Program-made: the position numbers and the translations under genes | In this document: piece after piece, positions 46,447-54,682 of the stretch | Position numbering within the stretch: position 1 is the first letter of the stretch | How the letters are laid out: every line of letters starts with the position of its first letter | From: Rhodobiaceae bacterium | Lineage (GTDB): Bacteria; Pseudomonadota; Alphaproteobacteria; Parvibaculales; Parvibaculaceae | DNA: 64,000 nucleotides | NCBI GenBank assembly: GCA_021404525.1 | Contig: JAAWWE010000006.1 | Coordinates: forward strand, 62,001 to 126,000 | Direction: 5' to 3' | The notes under the pieces: model-generated | Told to the model about the DNA's origin: nothing | Databases searched by the model: none | The model's input: only the letters and a program-made list of their open reading frames with translations

Positions 46447-47052
46447 ATGCCAGCAACATCCACACGGGCACGTACCCAGTCAGACCGTTCCAGCGAAATG
46501 CGCGAGAAACTGATCGCTGCGACGATCCAATCCCTGATCGACAAAGGATACGCGCGCACAACCGCCGTTGAGGTCTGCGCCAGGGCGGGCGTCACCCGAG
46601 GAGCCCTGTTCCACCACTTCGAGAGCCTGCCAGCCCTGATCGCGGTCGCCTTGAGCGACACCTATGACCGGCTGCTGCTAGATGATCAGCCAGATGAAAC
46701 CGCGACAACCATTGAAGATTGGGTCGTCTGGGGCTGGTCGCGAGTAAGCCAAAGGGAGTTCAAAGCTGTCATCGAGATCTGGCTCGCCTCGCGCAATGAC
46801 CCGGAGTCGACCGCAGCTATTCGACCTGCCATGGAGCGCTACAAAGAGATCTTCACGCCGTCTGAAGACAATCGGCTCTTCAAGCGTTTTGGGACGGACA
46901 AGAAGGCAGCCGCCTTTTACCGGCTGGCGATCGAGACCATGTTTGGCTTGGCGCTCGGACGCGCCGCCAACCCGGACGGCGCCGCCCTTGACCATGAGGG
47001 CGTCGTGCTCGACCAGCTCCGCGCGTATGCCCGCGAGATCGACAGGCAATGA
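46447..47052 (+). CDS. TetR-family regulator of the molybdoenzyme unit
   Basis: 201 residues. HTH at ~17-62 (MREKLIAATIQSLIDKGYARTTAVEVCARAGVTRGALFHHFESLPALIAVAL). Divergent from the molybdoenzyme and in an ATGA overlap (47049-47052) with mobA, so it is co-transcribed with cofactor genes and probably controls both sides through the palindrome. Confidence 0.9.
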   Translation: MPATSTRARTQSDRSSEMREKLIAATIQSLIDKGYARTTAVEVCARAGVTRGALFHHFESLPALIAVALSDTYDRLLLDDQPDETATTIEDWVVWGWSRVSQREFKAVIEIWLASRNDPESTAAIRPAMERYKEIFTPSEDNRLFKRFGTDKKAAAFYRLAIETMFGLALGRAANPDGAALDHEGVVLDQLRAYAREIDRQ

Positions 47053-47639
47053 CTGCCATTGCCGGGTTGATTTATGCAGGCGGCAAAAGCAGCCGCTTCG
47101 GTGCTGACAAGGCGACGGCTCTGCTTCAGGACAAGCGCTTGATTGATCACGTCGCAGTCCGGCTTGACCCGCAGGTCAGCGCACTTGCCATTGCCGGCTC
47201 CATAGACCGAACTGGTCTCCCCTGCCTTGATGATGGAGCACATACAGACAAGGGCCCGTTGGCGGGGTTGCTGGCTGGTCTCACATGGGCCGCAAGCCTT
47301 CCCGATATTGCCTGTCTCGTCACCGCCCCTTGCGATGTCCCTCTCCTGCCAAAAAACCTTGTCGGCCTTCTCACCCCAAATTCGACGAACAGACCCACAG
47401 TGCTGAACGTTGAAGGACGCTGGCAGACCGGCTGCGCGCTCTGGCCGACATCAGGTCTTCCCGTCATCGCAGAGACACTCGCGACCGGACAGGACCTGTC
47501 GCTGCATTCAGCGCTCCGGGCGCTAAATGTGGAAGTCATTGAGTGCGACCCCGCACTACTCGACGGCTCCTTCGCTAACATCAACACGCAGGATGACCTG
47601 GCCCACCTCGAACGAAGGCTTTCACAATCCCATGGCTGA
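47049..47639 (+). CDS. mobA: Molybdenum cofactor guanylyltransferase
   Basis: 196 residues. The nucleotide-binding motif is IYAGGKSSRFGADKA (usually L-A-G-G-x-S-S-R-M-G). GPLAGLLAGL and ACLVTAPCDVPLLP follow, as in MobA. It joins GMP to Mo-molybdopterin to make the MGD used by DMSO-reductase-family enzymes such as the one next door. Starts on the TetR stop; a MobB gene overlaps its end by 8 bases. Confidence 0.92.
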   Translation: MTAIAGLIYAGGKSSRFGADKATALLQDKRLIDHVAVRLDPQVSALAIAGSIDRTGLPCLDDGAHTDKGPLAGLLAGLTWAASLPDIACLVTAPCDVPLLPKNLVGLLTPNSTNRPTVLNVEGRWQTGCALWPTSGLPVIAETLATGQDLSLHSALRALNVEVIECDPALLDGSFANINTQDDLAHLERRLSQSHG

Positions 47640-48171
47640 GATGAACAAAGTCGTCGGCATCATCGGCTGGCAGAACAGCGGCAAAACCACCCTGGTCGTG
47701 GAGCTGGTGAAACATTTGGTGGCGAAGGGATTGAACGTATCGACGGTGAAACATGCCCACCACGCCTTCGACATCGATAAGCCCGGGAAAGACAGTTTCA
47801 AACATCGCGAAGCTGGTGCCCGCGAAGTGATGGTCGCCTCTGACACCAGATGGGCGCTCATGCGAGAACTGGAATCGGAGATGCAACCGTCATTGCCGGA
47901 CCTGGTGAGCCGGATGGCCGACGCCGACATCATTCTGGCAGAAGGATTCAAGTCCGGGCACCATCCAAAGATCGAAGTCTGGCGCGACCCTGAGACAGAG
48001 CTCCTGGCAAGGACCGACCCTAACATCATCGCCGTGATCGCCCCGTCGGGAGTGCTCCTCCACGATTGTCCCTGCCCAGTTCTTGCGCGAGATGATCTGA
48101 CACTCATCGCAGATCTCGTTCACAAGACCTGCGGCGTCCAACTAGAGACCCAGGGAACCGCGGCCCGGTAG
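47632..48171 (+). CDS. mobB: Molybdopterin-guanine dinucleotide biosynthesis protein B
   Basis: 179 residues from ATG at 47632; a second ATG at 47641 also follows the mobA stop closely. P-loop GIIGWQNSGKTTLVVELV, then STVKHAHHAFDIDKPGKDSFKHREAGAREVMVAS and ILAEGFKSGHHPKIEVWR, all typical of MobB. It helps MobA supply GTP-derived cofactor. Last gene of the TetR-mobA-mobB unit. Confidence 0.93.
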   Translation: MAEMNKVVGIIGWQNSGKTTLVVELVKHLVAKGLNVSTVKHAHHAFDIDKPGKDSFKHREAGAREVMVASDTRWALMRELESEMQPSLPDLVSRMADADIILAEGFKSGHHPKIEVWRDPETELLARTDPNIIAVIAPSGVLLHDCPCPVLARDDLTLIADLVHKTCGVQLETQGTAAR

Positions 48172-48178
48172 ACCAAGC

Positions 48179-48208
48179 CCCCATAGACCGAGACCCCATA
48201 GACCGAGA
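48179..48208. repeat. 15-bp direct tandem repeat
   Basis: CCCCATAGACCGAGA occurs twice in a row (48179-48193 and 48194-48208), with a degenerate partial unit just before it. Short and non-coding, between mobB and the peroxiredoxin promoter. Confidence 0.7.
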
Positions 48209-48256
48209 CATAGTGACACGGTCGCCGAAAAAGGAAGGAATTCCGCCCGACTCATC

Positions 48257-48316
48257 TTGAAATCAGTTTGGAATAAGTCTAACTAGCACCACAGAAGTTA
48301 GATTAATTCCAAACTG
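48257..48316 (+). promoter_or_regulatory. Peroxiredoxin promoter inside a 53-bp inverted repeat of ICE-like boxes
   Basis: TTGAAA (48257-48262) and TAACTA (48280-48285) form a promoter with 17-base spacing. It overlaps a long inverted repeat, 48264-48284 against 48296-48316, with 19 of 21 positions paired and an 11-base spacer. Each arm also reads as an imperfect iron-control box: TTGGAATAAGTCTAA and TTAGATTAATTCCAA against TTAGAA-N3-TTCTAA (10 of 12 each). Because the start site would fall in the spacer, a DNA operator is more likely than an RNA hairpin. Confidence 0.6.
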
Positions 48317-48328
48317 GGAGTTCCCCTT

Positions 48329-48934
48329 ATGAGCGTATTGGTCGGCAAAGCCGCCCCTGATTTCACCGCAGCTGCTGTTCTCGCCGATGGCGATATCGTT
48401 GATGATTTCAACCTCACCGAGCACCTGAAGGGCCACTACGGCGTCATCTTCTTCTATCCGCTCGACTTCACCTTTGTTTGCCCGTCCGAGATCCTCGCGT
48501 TCTCAAACCGGGTTCCGGCCTTTGAAGAGCGCAACACCAAGGTGATTGCCGTGTCTGTCGACAGCCAATACAGCCACTTTGCCTGGCGGAATACGGCGCC
48601 AAACGAAGGTGGCCTCGGCCCGGTTCAGTTCCCCATGGTGGCTGACATCACCAAGCAGATCGCCCGCGACTATGACGTCCTGATCCAGGAAGACGGCGTG
48701 GCGCTGCGCGGCACCTTCCTGATCGACAAAAACGGCATTGTCCGCCATCAGCTCGTCAACGACCTGCCGATCGGCCGGAACGTGGACGAAGCCATCCGGA
48801 CCCTCGACGCCCTCCAGTTCCACGAAGAGCATGGCGATGTCTGCCCTGCAGGCTGGAACAAAGGCGACGAAGGCATGACAGCAGACGCCGACGGTGTCGC
48901 TAAGTATCTGGGAGAGCACGCAGAAGCGCTCTAA
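48329..48934 (+). CDS. Typical 2-Cys peroxiredoxin (AhpC/TSA)
   Basis: 201 residues. Peroxidatic Cys51 in FYPLDFTFVCPSEI and resolving Cys172 in HGDVCPAGW; the Gly-Gly-Leu-Gly and C-terminal helix of sensitive 2-Cys Prx are partly visible (NEGGLGPVQFP). It reduces H2O2 and organic peroxides with thioredoxin, and trxB follows 167 bases on. Controlled by an unusual inverted repeat upstream. A GGGAG site precedes the ATG. Confidence 0.95.
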   Translation: MSVLVGKAAPDFTAAAVLADGDIVDDFNLTEHLKGHYGVIFFYPLDFTFVCPSEILAFSNRVPAFEERNTKVIAVSVDSQYSHFAWRNTAPNEGGLGPVQFPMVADITKQIARDYDVLIQEDGVALRGTFLIDKNGIVRHQLVNDLPIGRNVDEAIRTLDALQFHEEHGDVCPAGWNKGDEGMTADADGVAKYLGEHAEAL

Positions 48935-48947
48935 ACCTGAACTTTCA

Positions 48948-48984
48948 GGCCCGCCGCGATCACACCTTCGCGACGGGCCGTTTG
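48948..48984 (+). terminator. Terminator after the peroxiredoxin gene
   Basis: GGCCCGCCGCG (48948-48958) and CGCGACGGGCC (48969-48979) pair over 10 of 11 positions and are followed by GTTTG. The T tract is short. Confidence 0.65.
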
Positions 48985-49101
48985 ATCCCTTTGCCCCCCT
49001 TTTGACCCGCGTCAGGAGTCCCTATATTGAGGCCCTGCCCTGGGAGTAAACTGGCTCCAACGCCGATTCTCCGGCGAAAAAAATCAACCGAGTAGATACA
49101 A

Positions 49102-50067
49102 ATGTCGAACCAGCATCATTCCAAAGTGACCATTATTGGCTCAGGCCCCGCAGGCTACACGGCCGCCATCTATGCCGCCCGCGCGATGCTGGAACCGACA
49201 ATCATTCAGGGCATCCAGCCTGGCGGTCAGCTCACCATCACCACAGAGGTGGAGAACTATCCAGGTTTCGCTGAAGAGATTCAGGGCCCATGGCTGATGG
49301 AGCAGATGGAAGGTCAGGCCCGCAATGTCGGCACCAACATCGTGTCCGACACCATCACCGAAGTAGATCTGAAAGCGACGCCCATCCGCATGGTCGGCGA
49401 CAGCGGTGACATTTACACGACCGACGCGCTCATCATCTCCACCGGCGCGCAAGCCAAATGGCTGGGCCTGCCGTCAGAAGAAAAGTTCCAGGGCTTTGGC
49501 GTCTCAGCCTGCGCAACCTGCGACGGCTTTTTCTATCGCGGCAAAGAAGTGATCGTTGTTGGTGGCGGCAACACCGCTGTGGAAGAGGCACTCTTCCTCA
49601 CCAATTTCGCAAGCAAGGTGACCGTCGTGCACCGCCGGAACGAGTTCCGCTGCGAAAAAATTCTGGCGGATCGCCTGTCCAAGAACGACAAGATCGAAGT
49701 TGTCTGGGATACGGTTATTGACGAAATCGTTGGCGACGAAGATCCGCTCGGCGTCACTGGCGCAAAAGTGCGCAATGTCAAAACCGGGGAGACAAGCACC
49801 ATCAACGCAGACGGTGTCTTCATTGCGATTGGCCATGCGCCATCAACTGAATTGTTTGTTGATCAGCTCGAAACCAAACAGGGTGGCTACCTGATTACCG
49901 CACCGGACAGCACAGCGACCTCCATTCCCGGCGTCTATGCAGCGGGCGACGTTACCGACGACATTTACCGTCAGGCTGTGACAGCTGCTGGCATGGGCTG
50001 CATGGCCGCTCTGGAAGCAGAAAAATTCCTGGCTGCAAAAGAAACCGTCGCTGAAGCGGCAGAATAA
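49102..50067 (+). CDS. trxB: Thioredoxin-disulfide reductase
   Basis: 321 residues. FAD site IIGSGPAGYTAAIYAARA, redox pair Cys137-Ala-Thr-Cys140 (SACATCDGFFYRGKEV), NADPH site VVGGGNTAVEEALFL and the C-terminal GVYAAGDVTDDIYRQAVTAAGMGCMAALEAEKFL. It passes electrons from NADPH to thioredoxin, which can feed the peroxiredoxin encoded just upstream. A possible TTGACC/TATATT promoter with a short 15-base spacer lies at 49002-49028. Confidence 0.97.
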   Translation: MSNQHHSKVTIIGSGPAGYTAAIYAARAMLEPTIIQGIQPGGQLTITTEVENYPGFAEEIQGPWLMEQMEGQARNVGTNIVSDTITEVDLKATPIRMVGDSGDIYTTDALIISTGAQAKWLGLPSEEKFQGFGVSACATCDGFFYRGKEVIVVGGGNTAVEEALFLTNFASKVTVVHRRNEFRCEKILADRLSKNDKIEVVWDTVIDEIVGDEDPLGVTGAKVRNVKTGETSTINADGVFIAIGHAPSTELFVDQLETKQGGYLITAPDSTATSIPGVYAAGDVTDDIYRQAVTAAGMGCMAALEAEKFLAAKETVAEAAE

Positions 50068-50079
50068 ACTCCCTGCAAA

Positions 50080-51084
50080 TTAGTGCACTCGGTTTTCTGA
50101 GCGCATACGGTCTGGCGTGCTGCCAGTCCATCCGTTAAACGCGCGGATAAACGAATTGGGATCGTCATACCCGAGCAGGAAGGCGATTTCTGCATTCGTG
50201 TAGGCGGACCGCGTGAGGTAATGTGCCGCAAGCTCTTCGCGCAATTGGGTAATTTCTTTTTGAAAGCTGGTGCCCTCCTCCGCCAGACGACGTTGCAATG
50301 TGCGATCGCTCACAGCCAATTGCCGCGCAACTTCTGACATGGTGCATTGCCCACCTGCGAGACTCTCTGTCAGACAGGCACGAACCCGCGCCCGAAATCC
50401 TGCTTCAGGCGCAAGGTCCTGCATGCGGGTGCGAAGTTCTGGCTCAAATATGGACCACATGGACTCATTCGCCGTCAAAAAGGGGCGCTCAGCATCAGCC
50501 TGGGAAAAGGTGACTTTGCAAGCAGTGGACGTTGATAAACGGCAGCCGAAAAACGCTTCATATCCATCCTCGTCACTGGCCAATTCCGGCAGCATGATCT
50601 GCAGCGGAACGACATTGCTTCGCGTGGCAGACCGCGCCATATGCACCAGAAACACTTGCTCCATAAGGAAATAGCTCAAGGGAACTTCCAACGTCGTTGG
50701 ATCTGGCTCGATGGTGACATCAGTCTGGTCCTGGGTGCGGTCAATCTTGAGCCGCAGCGGACCAACGAGAGGTTTGTACTGCGCCAGACGATCAAGCGCA
50801 GTGTTGAGATTCCGGCTACAGAAACACGCAAACAGCGGTGGGCTGAAGGTCTCTGCAGAAAACGCCTGCGCGACTTTCAGCGGAAACAAGGGATCGCCAG
50901 AAACCTTCATGATTGCACCCCACAGGCGAAAATATTCAGGGGTCGAAAGCGTCGGCGTCTCGCGGGTGAATAGGTCGAGAGGCAGGCTCGCCATGCGCAG
51001 AACATCCTGGGCGGAAACACCCAAATCGCCCAACAGAGCCTGCCAGCCGAAATCCACCACAAATTGCGGCCCCGCATTCGTCAT
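50080..51084 (-). CDS. AraC-family regulator
   Basis: 334 residues. N-terminal arabinose-binding-like domain of the OruR/ArgR-type group (LSTPEYFRLWGAIMKVSGDPLFPLKVAQAF ... FACFCSRNLNTALDRLAQYKPLVGPLRLKI) and a C-terminal double HTH (MSEVARQLAVSDRTLQRRLAEEGTSFQKEITQLREELAAHYLTRSAYTNAEIAFLLGYDDPNSFIRAFNGWTGSTPDRMR). Its ATG overlaps the stop of the SDR gene (51081-51084), so the two are one transcript and the regulator probably controls the pathway of that dehydrogenase. Confidence 0.92.
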   Translation of the reverse strand: MTNAGPQFVVDFGWQALLGDLGVSAQDVLRMASLPLDLFTRETPTLSTPEYFRLWGAIMKVSGDPLFPLKVAQAFSAETFSPPLFACFCSRNLNTALDRLAQYKPLVGPLRLKIDRTQDQTDVTIEPDPTTLEVPLSYFLMEQVFLVHMARSATRSNVVPLQIMLPELASDEDGYEAFFGCRLSTSTACKVTFSQADAERPFLTANESMWSIFEPELRTRMQDLAPEAGFRARVRACLTESLAGGQCTMSEVARQLAVSDRTLQRRLAEEGTSFQKEITQLREELAAHYLTRSAYTNAEIAFLLGYDDPNSFIRAFNGWTGSTPDRMRSENRVH

Positions 51085-51911
51085 TTAGCAGCACTCAAGA
51101 TGGCCCGATCGAAAACCCGATCCCCGAACCACTTCCGAATAAAAATGAGAGGACGTGCCAGCTGGCCGGCGGCATATCGCGTTTTTGGTCGCCTGGATTT
51201 CACCGCCCGCGAGACCACTTTTGCAATCAGCGACGCTGGCGAGGCTTTGCCATTGGCATAGGAGTCAGAAATTGCCCCGGCAACATTCTGCGCCATGGGT
51301 GCATAGGGTCCCTCGCCTGAATATCTGATCAACGGTCCCTCCGCCACATCGCCGAACTCAGTCTGAATAACGCCTGGTTCCACCACAACCACATCGATCT
51401 TGAAGGGAGCCAGTTCAAGCCTCAGACAATCAGCCATTCCCTCCAGCGCGTGCTTGGAAGCATGATACCACGCCCCCATTGGCGTATAAATTTTTCCGCC
51501 CATGGACGTGATAAAGACGATTTTTCCGGCCTTCTTCTCACGCATATGCGGGAGAACAAGCTGCACGAGCCGCGCGCCGCCAAAGACATTCACTTCAAAC
51601 TGATAGCGAGCATCATCCGCTGGAATATCTTCCAAGGCACCCAGAAGGCCAAAGCCTGCATTATTGATAAGCACATCAACGCCGCCATGGGTGCTGGCAA
51701 TGTGAGCGATACCGGCGGACATGCTCTCCTCTTTGGTAACGTCCATCTCTATGACGTCCGCGCCCAGGGCCTTGAGATCTTCCATCTCCCCAACCCGCCG
51801 CGCGGCGGCTACCACAATGAGCCCGTCTTTCAACAGTTTTTGCGCAATGGCCTTGCCCATGCCTGACGACGCACCTGTTACCAGCGCAACTTTTTTCCGA
51901 CGCTTTGCCAT
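51081..51911 (-). CDS. Short-chain dehydrogenase/reductase
   Basis: 276 residues. Classical SDR: cofactor motif VTGASSGMGKAIA, NNAGFG, Ser of ITSMGG and the catalytic YHASKHALEGM. The C-terminal membrane-like stretch is short. NAD(P) oxidoreductase of unknown alcohol or ketone. Upstream gene of an SDR-AraC pair. Confidence 0.93.
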   Translation of the reverse strand: MAKRRKKVALVTGASSGMGKAIAQKLLKDGLIVVAAARRVGEMEDLKALGADVIEMDVTKEESMSAGIAHIASTHGGVDVLINNAGFGLLGALEDIPADDARYQFEVNVFGGARLVQLVLPHMREKKAGKIVFITSMGGKIYTPMGAWYHASKHALEGMADCLRLELAPFKIDVVVVEPGVIQTEFGDVAEGPLIRYSGEGPYAPMAQNVAGAISDSYANGKASPASLIAKVVSRAVKSRRPKTRYAAGQLARPLIFIRKWFGDRVFDRAILSAAK

Positions 51912-52044
51912 ATCCGTCTTCCCGTTCTCCGTTCACGATCACAGAAAAATAGGAAGGGCATGGTCGCGCTTCACTCGCCAAAGGCGCCAACAAACTGGCA
52001 AACCCCGCCAAAACGCACAGACGACAACAAGAGGCAACAGCGTA

Positions 52045-53004
52045 TCAGATGATATCCACGGAATAGATCCACGCGGTGTAGAGCACATAGAGCGAAAGAA
52101 AAACAAATCCCTCTGCGCGTCCAATAGAAGGACGCCGCCACACGAGCGGGGCAAGCAGCAAGGCCACTCCGAGAACGATCCACACATCAATGTCCGCGAT
52201 ACGGCCCGCGATGGGCATCGGCGTCACAATCGCCGTCGTACCGAGAATACCAAGCACATTGAACAGATTGCTGCCCAGAACATTGCCCATCACCACATCG
52301 GCATGGCGCCGGTAGGCTGCCACAATCACCGTGGCAAGTTCTGGCAGTGACGTGCCGATCGCAACAAGCGTCAGACCGATAATCGCGTCAGAGACACCCA
52401 GCTGCCGGGCAATTGCTGTCGCTCCCTCAACAAGGGCATAGGCGCCTCCGGCAAGAAACGCGAGACCTGCCAAGCAAAACATGATGGCTGTCCAAAGACC
52501 GATACGCGGCGCGCTGATGTCACGCTCGACCCGTTGTATGATCTCCTTCCCATTCTTGCCATTCCGGCGCTCAACAAGAAACGCAAAGGTGAGATAGGTA
52601 ACAAGCGCTGCCACCATGACAGCCCCGGCCGCACGGTCGACGACACCATTAAAAGAAAGACCCACCAGCACAATGCTTGCGAGCACGACCGCAAGCGCGT
52701 CGCGCTTTACCTCCCGACCACTGCAGGCAACGGGCGCTAGGATTGCGGCAAAACCGAGAATAAGAAGGATATTGGCAATATTGGACCCGGCGACATTGCC
52801 AAGTGCGATATCAGGCACCCCTCCCATGGCAGCCGTCAATGAGACCATGAGCTCCGGAAGCGACGTACCGAAGCCGACAATCACCATGCTGACGAACAAA
52901 GTTGAAAGATGGAATCTGTGTGCAACAGCGATGCTTCCGCGAAGGATCGCTTCACCGCCCAGGAACAACAGCACTAAACCAACAACAAGAAGTATAATAT
53001 CCAT
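52045..53004 (-). CDS. Calcium/sodium antiporter (CaCA family)
   Basis: 319 residues, about ten membrane helices. Both alpha repeats are intact: VIVGFGTSLPELMVSLTAAMGG...ALGNVAGSNIANILLILG and TLVAIGTSLPELATVIVAAYRRHADVVMGNVLGSNLFNVLGILG. These carry the ion-binding G-T-S-L-P-E-L and G-N-x-x-G-S-N motifs. Exports Ca2+ in exchange for Na+ or H+. YrbG-like; single gene. Confidence 0.95.
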   Translation of the reverse strand: MDIILLVVGLVLLFLGGEAILRGSIAVAHRFHLSTLFVSMVIVGFGTSLPELMVSLTAAMGGVPDIALGNVAGSNIANILLILGFAAILAPVACSGREVKRDALAVVLASIVLVGLSFNGVVDRAAGAVMVAALVTYLTFAFLVERRNGKNGKEIIQRVERDISAPRIGLWTAIMFCLAGLAFLAGGAYALVEGATAIARQLGVSDAIIGLTLVAIGTSLPELATVIVAAYRRHADVVMGNVLGSNLFNVLGILGTTAIVTPMPIAGRIADIDVWIVLGVALLLAPLVWRRPSIGRAEGFVFLSLYVLYTAWIYSVDII

Positions 53005-53095
53005 TCACGCTACCTTTCCTCAGAAGGTAGGGCGAAAGATTGGTGACGACAATGAACAAAATGCTCAACGGCATGGTTTGTCGCCAAATCTCGAT

Positions 53096-54073
53096 TCAGT
53101 CAAAATCCCAACTTGACCCACCCGGCCCAGTCCAATCAGCCAGCACATGAGTATTGCGATTGATAGGATAGGCCCGCGGCCAGAATCCGGCACCAGCAAG
53201 CCGCCCATCGCGCATTGCTCGAAGACCGTCGCGGAGATCAAAGAGGTTCTGCATACCCACGCTGGGCGCCGCTTTGGTGTCAGCGCCACCATGGGCGGCG
53301 AATAGAAGCGTCTGAGGCGGCAGATCCGACAGCAGACGTTCTGTTGTTTCCAGGTAAGCGCCCAGGCTTGAATTAGGCAGGAACGCGTAAATCTCCCCGT
53401 CTCCTGCATAATCGCCCATAAACAGACGGTTGGTGGTTTTGTCCCAGATGGAAATCGAGTCTGGCGTATGGCCCGGCGTGGAAAGCAACGTCAAAGATCG
53501 ACCGCCGAGATCAAACTCTGCACCTACTGCCCACCACCCTCCCACATCCCAACCGGGAATTGCATAGCCTTCCACCCGGCCAAGATGCTCGAGCGCGTCA
53601 GGCACGAACTTACCTTCGTATGTCCGTGCCCGAAGGGAGGAAAGATCCGGCATCAAAACCTTCGCAAACCGGGTGTGATTACCGACATGATCAAAGTGAA
53701 GATGAGTTGCAATGACGCTCACCGGCTTGTCGGTCAGCTTGGCAAGAACTGGACTGATGTCTCGAAGCGGCGAACCGCTATCGATGAGCAGTGCTTCTTC
53801 TTCGCCGACGACCAGATAGGAATAGACATCACGAAAATAGCGCGGCTCGCTGATCGCAAACGTCTGAGCATCCAGGCGTTCGACAGAATAGAAGTCATCC
53901 GCCCAGGTCTCTTCTTCGCCAAGCACCACTGCCTCTTGCGCTTCGAGCGGCGGTGCACCTGCGAGCTCAAGGGCTTTGAGAAGCAGGGGTGTTCGAAACA
54001 CATAGAATGCACCCACCAGCACGATCAAAACCGCGCCGGTCACAATTCCGATTCGTAGAATGCGTCTCATCAC
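53096..54073 (-). CDS. MBL-fold hydrolase, paralogue A
   Basis: 325 residues. A membrane anchor covers residues ~7-25 (RIGIVTGAVLIVLVGAFYVF). The metal motif is THLHFDHVGNH, followed by LLSTPGHTPDSISIWDKTTNRLFMGDYAGDG and a shared YAFLPNSSLGAYLETTERLL segment. It clearly resembles the gene at 54683-55624, so the two are duplicates flanking the AhpD-like gene. Probably exported or periplasmic; substrate unknown. Confidence 0.86.
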   Translation of the reverse strand: MMRRILRIGIVTGAVLIVLVGAFYVFRTPLLLKALELAGAPPLEAQEAVVLGEEETWADDFYSVERLDAQTFAISEPRYFRDVYSYLVVGEEEALLIDSGSPLRDISPVLAKLTDKPVSVIATHLHFDHVGNHTRFAKVLMPDLSSLRARTYEGKFVPDALEHLGRVEGYAIPGWDVGGWWAVGAEFDLGGRSLTLLSTPGHTPDSISIWDKTTNRLFMGDYAGDGEIYAFLPNSSLGAYLETTERLLSDLPPQTLLFAAHGGADTKAAPSVGMQNLFDLRDGLRAMRDGRLAGAGFWPRAYPINRNTHVLADWTGPGGSSWDFD

Positions 54074-54088
54074 CCCTGCTCCTGCTAC

Positions 54089-54532
54089 TTAGAACGTCGC
54101 ATTGTGGTTAGATACCTGCAGCCGGTTCCAGGTATTGATCATCACAATGATAAGCGTCAGATAGTCAATCTGTTCCTGGGAGAAATGCTCCAACAGGTTC
54201 GCATGCAGCTGCGTGAGATCAGCACCGCTGCCTTGAACCGTCAAGGCCTCACTCCAGGCAAGCGCCGCTTTTTCTCCGGCTGTAAAGAGATCCGTATTCC
54301 GCCAGACCACCAGGTGATCCAATCGCGCTTCCGTCTCGTTGTCATCCCGGGCTTCGCCCGTATGCATGTTCACACAATAGGCACAGCCATTGATCTGCGA
54401 GACACGCAGTTTCACAAGATGGCGCAACTGGGGATCAACGGGGCAGCTCTCAAACATCGTCTCAACGCTGCCAAAGGCACCGAGCGCATCGGGAACTGTT
54501 TTCACAAGTGTAACTCTATCCGTTCCAGACAT
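54089..54532 (-). CDS. AhpD/carboxymuconolactone-decarboxylase-like protein
   Basis: 147 residues from ATG at 54532 with GGAG seven bases upstream. Alkylhydroperoxidase core LRHLVKLRVSQINGCAYCVNMHTGEARDDNETEARLDHLVVWRNTDLFTAGEKAALAWSEALT, with the redox Cys-Ala-Tyr-Cys and the nearby His. Such proteins reduce peroxides or just share the fold. Same strand as paralogue A, 15 bases from its start, so one transcript is likely. Confidence 0.92.
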   Translation of the reverse strand: MSGTDRVTLVKTVPDALGAFGSVETMFESCPVDPQLRHLVKLRVSQINGCAYCVNMHTGEARDDNETEARLDHLVVWRNTDLFTAGEKAALAWSEALTVQGSGADLTQLHANLLEHFSQEQIDYLTLIIVMINTWNRLQVSNHNATF

Positions 54533-54682
54533 GTGTTTTCTCCATTTTACAAAACAGGTCATTGCATGTTTGACGAGGGAGGACGGAGCTTTGTGACAGC
54601 AAGAAGCCAGATTTCTGCGACACGTGGCAGACACAGCCAGCCAATGATAGGGTGACAGGCTTAATGGTCGGGGGACATTGCC

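Noticed and set aside
48264-48316. Peroxiredoxin inverted repeat as an RNA hairpin or terminator
   Set aside because: The likely start site falls in the spacer between the arms, so the RNA would lack the left arm; kept as a DNA operator instead.
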